Assembly: GCA_025399215.1 (NCBI GenBank)
Contig: MU621556.1
Span: 1 to 10,466 of the forward strand
DNA: 10,466 nucleotides
Origin: Globomyces pollinis-pini
Taxonomy: Eukaryota; Chytridiomycota; Chytridiomycetes; Rhizophydiales; Globomycetaceae
Reading direction: 5' to 3'
Made by a program: the position numbers and the translations under genes. The notes under the pieces are model-generated. The model did not search any database and was not told the origin of the DNA. It was given only the letters and a program-made list of their open reading frames with translations. Positions 7,185-10,466 of this stretch are shown here, in pieces; position 1 is the stretch's first letter; each line of letters starts with the position of its first letter.

Positions 7185-9047
7185 ATGCCAATTGGTATGA
7201 AAGAAATACTAACAATTAGGTAACTTAAAAACTAGATTATTAAGTTGAAATAGGTATATAATATCTGATCTATTGATACATAGGTAATACAAACAATCTA
7301 ATAATTAGGTAATCATGAAAACAAACTTTAATATCAAGATTATTCAAAATGGGATTCTATTGAATTAAGTGATGATGAAGATTTCGAATGTCATCCAAAT
7401 GTGGATAAAAAATCAATGATACGATGGAAACAATCTCAAATCCATAAAGTATTTTATTTTGATATATAATGTTAGCAACGTCAAGAAAGATTGGATCAAA
7501 AGGAATTATTGACTTTAGAATACAGTCAAACCGAAAAATATTTGAAATTTATTGAAACTGAAATCAATATTTTGACATCAAAAAATCGTGATGAAATTTT
7601 ATTGGCATTGACGGACTTGAGTGAACGTGTGGATTCACAATTTACAGATCCTTTACGTCAAATGTCAATGACAAAGATGAGTAAATGGCCAGGGAATTGG
7701 GAACCACCTGAATGGGGTCCTGTTATCCGAAGGTTTGATTATATTTGTATTGATAAATAGTCATGTACCATGGACTGAAGAAATCAAACAGATTCAGAAA
7801 TCAGTTGAAGATCGATTAAAAGATACTAATGTTGATTTAAAATTGGTATTGACTGAATTATTTGAAGAATCAAATACAAAGTTTAAACTTCGACAACCAG
7901 TTATTCAAAAACAAATTGATGAATTTGAAGATTTAAAGAAAAAAAAGATTACCATGGATAATTTATCAACTGGGTTTAATTCAACTGTATATTGATTGAT
8001 GATTGATCTTAGTATGTTTCTAAATCGGAACCAAAGAATGTAGCTCCAGCAGCTGATCAAACAACTTCATCAACCGGAAAACAAATTGAAACAATTCATA
8101 CACCAAATTCCAAACCAATTTATTTTTCAAAACAAGTAAATATATCATTAGTTTTTATAAGTTAGGAAGAGCATGAAGTTTATGTATCAATGGATTCAAC
8201 TGATGAAAAACTTGTTGAATTACATCCTCAATTGTTAACTTTATCACGTACTTCTGATTATGGAATCATGGTTAAAATTCTAAAACAATTTCCTGATATT
8301 CAAAAAGAAAAGAATGAAGAAACTTTATTGTTGAGAGTATTATGTTTACAAATTATTGGAAATGCAAAGGAAGCAAAGAATTGTGTTTTGGTAACTTTAA
8401 TTTTAAAGTATACTCGATCTTTGGGTACCGTTGGTGTCGATGCTTTCTTTTCAAAGTACTATTTCAATTAATTATTTACATTTAGATTATTGGGTATAAC
8501 TAACATAAAATGTTAATTACCTTTAGGTAAACTAATTTAATTAAACATATTTAGGTAATTGAATAATTTATATTTTTATACTAGGTACTGGTTCAAGCGC
8601 ACAAAAATTGTTTTTCGAAGATGTAGACAAAACATATGAACATATCACCAATCGTGGTGCAATTCTACGTAAAGAGAGATTAGATAAGAAACAGGCTCAA
8701 TTACAACAAGAAAAGGCAAGAAAGGAATTGATTGAATCATTTACACAACCTGATGGTACTTTTAAATTACCAGTTGGAGAATCACCATCAGAAATGGAAT
8801 TGAAACAAGCTGAGTGGTTTGATAATTTACCACATGATTATAAAGGTAAATTATAGTGAAGTTTTAATGATTAGTTGGTTTGTTATATGAAGATGTAGAT
8901 AAGATTAATGCTTATTTGGGGAGTTTACCTGAAGAAGAAGCTTCTTATCAAGCTCAATTGGCTGGTACTTCATTTTAACTTAACTATTTTTTAGTCAAAG
9001 CTGGGTTTATTCAATTTGAAGAGGAAGATGATGAGGAACTTGAATGA
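7185..9047 (+). CDS. CDC37: Hsp90 co-chaperone Cdc37, 10 exons
   Basis: Spliced product is 475 residues, similar to fungal Cdc37. Exons: 7185-7194, 7339-7448, 7476-7732, 7761-7986, 8013-8135, 8166-8455, 8486-8493, 8585-8845, 8875-8964, 8995-9047 (TGA). The start is fixed by the family N-terminus [18 protein letters not shown]: exon 1 supplies three codons and one base, and the Asp4 codon is completed by exon 2. Ser14 in the SDDED context is the conserved CK2 site needed for kinase-client chaperoning. [14 protein letters not shown] and, near residue 195, [13 protein letters not shown] closely resemble fungal Cdc37. The Hsp90-binding middle domain follows from about residue 243 and includes YTRSLG and [18 protein letters not shown]. 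The acidic end EEEDDEELE is typical. It acts in the cytosol, loading protein kinases onto Hsp90. Intron placement is from frame and homology only. Confidence 0.95.
7195..7338 (+). other. Tandem intron array E, 5 units
   Basis: The Asp4 codon of Cdc37 (G|AT) is split by exactly five abutting GTA...AG units: 7195-7219 (25), 7220-7253 (34), 7254-7283 (30), 7284-7308 (25) and 7309-7338 (30), total 144 nt. Both edges are fixed by the conserved N-terminus. Unit 1 contains TACTAAC, a strong branch-point match, shortly before its AG. Unlike most arrays here, the downstream exon does not start with GT. Confidence 0.92.
8494..8584 (+). other. Tandem intron array F, 3 units, next to an 8-nt exon
   Basis: Units 8494-8526 (33), 8527-8554 (28) and 8555-8584 (30), all starting GTA, fill 91 nt between the 8-nt exon 8486-8493 (ATTATTGG) and an exon starting GTACTGG. 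The spliced reading is [17 protein letters not shown], matching the Cdc37 middle domain, so the micro-exon and the array edges are well supported. A 30-nt single intron (8456-8485) precedes the micro-exon. Confidence 0.88.
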
Positions 9048-9070
9048 TTTAAGTCACTTGGATCGCGTAT

Positions 9071-9076
9071 AATAAA
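9071..9076 (+). terminator. Candidate CDC37 polyadenylation signal
   Basis: AATAAA, followed by a further ATAAA-like stretch, lies 24 nt after the CDC37 stop codon. The next 260 nt are very AT-rich and include a tandem 10-mer TACTTTGAAT at 9111-9120 and 9121-9130. Confidence 0.55.
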
Positions 9077-9376
9077 TAAATTGAAATGTTTACGTTCATG
9101 GCTTTTAATTTACTTTGAATTACTTTGAATTTTAAATATATATTTTAAGTTCATAAAAGAGAGAAACAATATAATTAGCTTAATGGAACCTCAAATTAAA
9201 TATTAGAATTTATTTTCAATTAAATACTTATTATTTATTTAATATTGCTTACTACTGTTAATGTTTAAAAAATTGTGTAAAATTTACACTCCATTACGCG
9301 ATAAGTTCGCAAAACACCAATAAAATACGAGTAAGGTGATGATGGAGAAAAAGATAGTTCAAGGTAGGATTATTTA

Positions 9377-9426
9377 AACTATAAGCTCCTCGATGAGGAG
9401 TAGCAATGGTTCTTTTTTTTATAGTT
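9377..9426 (+). repeat. Nested inverted repeat (hairpin inside a longer stem)
   Basis: CTCCTC (9386-9391) pairs perfectly with GAGGAG (9395-9400) across a GAT loop, and AACTATA (9377-9383) pairs with TATAGTT (9420-9426) outside it. A run of Ts at about 9412-9420 lies in the outer loop. It could be an RNA structure or an imperfect mobile-element remnant; nothing flanking it identifies it. Confidence 0.45.
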
Positions 9427-10186
9427 CTGGTGAACGAGGATTACAACAAAGCTAGAACAAAAATAACCAAACAGTAGTAATATCATTTTAACACACTACT
9501 TTTATGAAAACTACAGTAATATCGGCTGTCGTTTTTATATTGTAACAGCCAATGAAAAATACAGTGTGAAAAAAGCTGATGTTTATATCTGCGCAGAAAA
9601 CAAAGTGCGTCTGTGCGAAGAAGTCATGTAAGTTGGTTCTTACAGAAACATCGACATGGTCATAAATGAAATCTCTGGGATAGAATCATTTAGTTAAAGT
9701 AAGAAGATCAATTAGTCAACATAACTTCCAACGATATTGTTTAATTAGTAACATTCGTTAACGTCTATACCGCGAAATGTGAACAATTGCACTTTAAGTA
9801 AAACCACGCGAGGACAGGATCAATCTTATTCAAACTCACTAGCCAACGTAGAAAGCCTAAGTAAGTCACCATTGATGGGTCTTCAATTAGGAATGTTGGC
9901 GTGTCGTTTTTAATAACAAAGAGGAGAAGCGGGCGTTACACTAAGGCAATGAATGTCCCGTTGCGAATTGTATTTTATTTAAAGAAACTACTGTCTATTT
10001 ATCCTTTATATGAAACATTCCGGAATGACTATGTAATGTTAAATCAAGTTGGATCGAGATAAATTGCATCATAATTGCGCAATAGTTCGTCATTCAGTTA
10101 AGCTCAATTGCTTTGACATACAGCCTTTCCGATTATCCCATGCGTTGAAGTACTACTGTCTCTTTGGATTTTTAACTTAGTAGCAG

Positions 10187-10198
10187 CCCTAACCCTAA
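10187..10198 (+). promoter_or_regulatory. CCCTAACCCTAA promoter-like motif
   Basis: Two head-to-tail CCCTAA copies, the reverse complement of the TTAGGG motif found before the other genes, lie 104 nt upstream of the putative start codon at 10302. Recurrence at a third gene-start region supports a promoter role. Confidence 0.5.
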
Positions 10199-10301
10199 GT
10201 AAACTTTCAACGTGCATCAGTGAAGAAAAATTTAAAATTGAGGCTAAATGAAAATTGAACACTTCGTTTTGTAAATGCAAATCAAATTGAAAAGAATGAA
10301 A

Positions 10302-10466
10302 ATGCTTTATTCATTTAACAGCAGATTTAATCATTATTGGAAACCATGTCCAAAGACTGCTTCTTCTAACCGAAGGACAAATGGATCCATGGAAATCAAT
10401 CGCTCTTCGTTGAGCGAAAAAATGAAGCAATTTGGTATGTGAATGTATTGTAGATGTCATTACAGG
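10302..10466 (+). CDS. Probable first exon and intron of an unrecognised gene, 3' truncated
   Basis: An ATG at 10302 opens 44 codons plus one base to 10434, coding a Ser/Asn/Arg-rich N-terminus (MLYSFNSRFNHYWKPCPK..., ending SSLSEKMKQF). A likely intron follows at 10435-10465: it starts GTATGT, ends ATTACAG and is 31 nt long, within the local size norm, leaving one exon base in the window. Without splicing the frame stops at once (GGT ATG TGA). A shorter 19-nt intron ending at GTAG (10453) is also possible. No family is recognised from this fragment. The exon contains a TCGCTC/GAGCGA hairpin at 10400-10417 and the palindrome ATGGATCCAT at 10381-10390, probably incidental. Confidence 0.5.

Larger units (their letters stand above)
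9048..10301. other. 1.25-kb region without a recognised gene; possible unrecognised multi-exon gene within
   Basis: Spacers elsewhere in the window are 114-192 nt, so this gap is anomalous. From about 9300 it is visibly richer in G, C and CG than the flanking genes. Two stop-free plus-strand stretches stand out: 9467-9629 (reading ...GCRFYIVTANEKYSVKK...) and 9891-10059 (reading ...LITKRRSGRYTKAMNVPLR...). Possible splice signals would link a start at 9339 (MMEKKIVQ) through blocks 9425-9473, 9517-9627 and 9646-9692, then 9891 onward, ending near 10146. The introns this requires vary from 18 to 61 nt, unlike the uniform introns nearby, and I recognise no domain. It could be a real gene, a decayed one, or chance. 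No tRNA, rRNA or spliceosomal RNA was recognised. Confidence 0.3.

Noticed and set aside
8391..8408. 18-nt GTAACT...AAAG stretch as an intron in CDC37
   Set aside because: It is in frame without a stop, codes VTLILK, and the residues fit the continuous family alignment [12 protein letters not shown]; removing it would create a gap.
1160..9047. Apicomplexan (piroplasm) origin, suggested by ultrashort introns and AT richness
   Set aside because: The Cdc37 N-terminus and the PANK4-type fusion read much closer to opisthokont sequences. Not fully excluded without phylogeny.
9048..10301. tRNA, 5S rRNA or spliceosomal snRNA genes in the gap
   Set aside because: I looked for hallmark sequences such as the U6 ACAGAGA box, the U2 branch-binding region and tRNA A/B boxes, and recognised none.
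10400..10417. TCGCTC/GAGCGA hairpin as a terminator or structured RNA
   Set aside because: It lies inside a likely coding exon (NRSSLSEK) and lacks a following T-tract.

Overview
The window is nuclear DNA of an AT-rich, intron-dense eukaryote. Three genes can be assigned by reading their spliced translations against families I know: a PANK4-type pantothenate kinase/DUF89 fusion (minus strand, 22 exons), a CPAP/SAS-4 (CENPJ) centriole protein with a TCP10 C-terminal domain (plus, 11 exons), and the Hsp90 co-chaperone Cdc37 (plus, 10 exons). The Cdc37 N-terminus is strikingly fungus-like, while CPAP implies a centriole or cilium. I therefore infer a zoosporic, early-diverging fungus or a close opisthokont relative. 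This is an inference, not an identification.

Layout. 1-1005: 3' part of an intronless plus-strand gene coding a 10-residue acidic repeat. 1006-1159: short convergent spacer. 1160-4562: PANK4-like gene, minus. 4563-4754: divergent promoter region with eight spaced TTAGGG-type motifs. 4755-7070: CPAP-like gene, plus. 7071-7184: compact spacer with a TAACCCTA/TAGGGTTA inverted repeat. 7185-9047: CDC37. 9048-10301: mostly unassigned, with a weak candidate multi-exon gene. 10302-10466: probable first exon and first intron of another plus-strand gene that leaves the window.

The outstanding feature is the introns. Single introns are ultrashort: 32 of the 33 I placed are 24-32 nt, and one is 155 nt. 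Seven intron positions instead hold head-to-tail arrays of 2 to 9 intron-like units (33 units, 23-34 nt each). Every unit starts with GT and ends with AG, so each internal junction reads AG|GT with no exon between. Array edges are fixed by the conserved protein sequence on both sides, and the units tile the gaps exactly (247, 186, 145, 53, 56, 144 and 91 nt). In five of the seven arrays the downstream exon also begins with GT, against 2 of 33 single introns. In all four PANK4 arrays the first unit has a GTT donor, against 1 of 33 single introns. This suggests serial intron insertion or duplication at AG|GT sites, and possibly stepwise (recursive) splicing through zero-length exons. The same genes contain micro-exons of 3, 8, 9, 15 and 16 nt.

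The assigned genes are housekeeping genes of different pathways (coenzyme A metabolite control, centriole assembly, kinase chaperoning). I see no functional link among them beyond shared intron architecture and TTAGGG-like motifs upstream.
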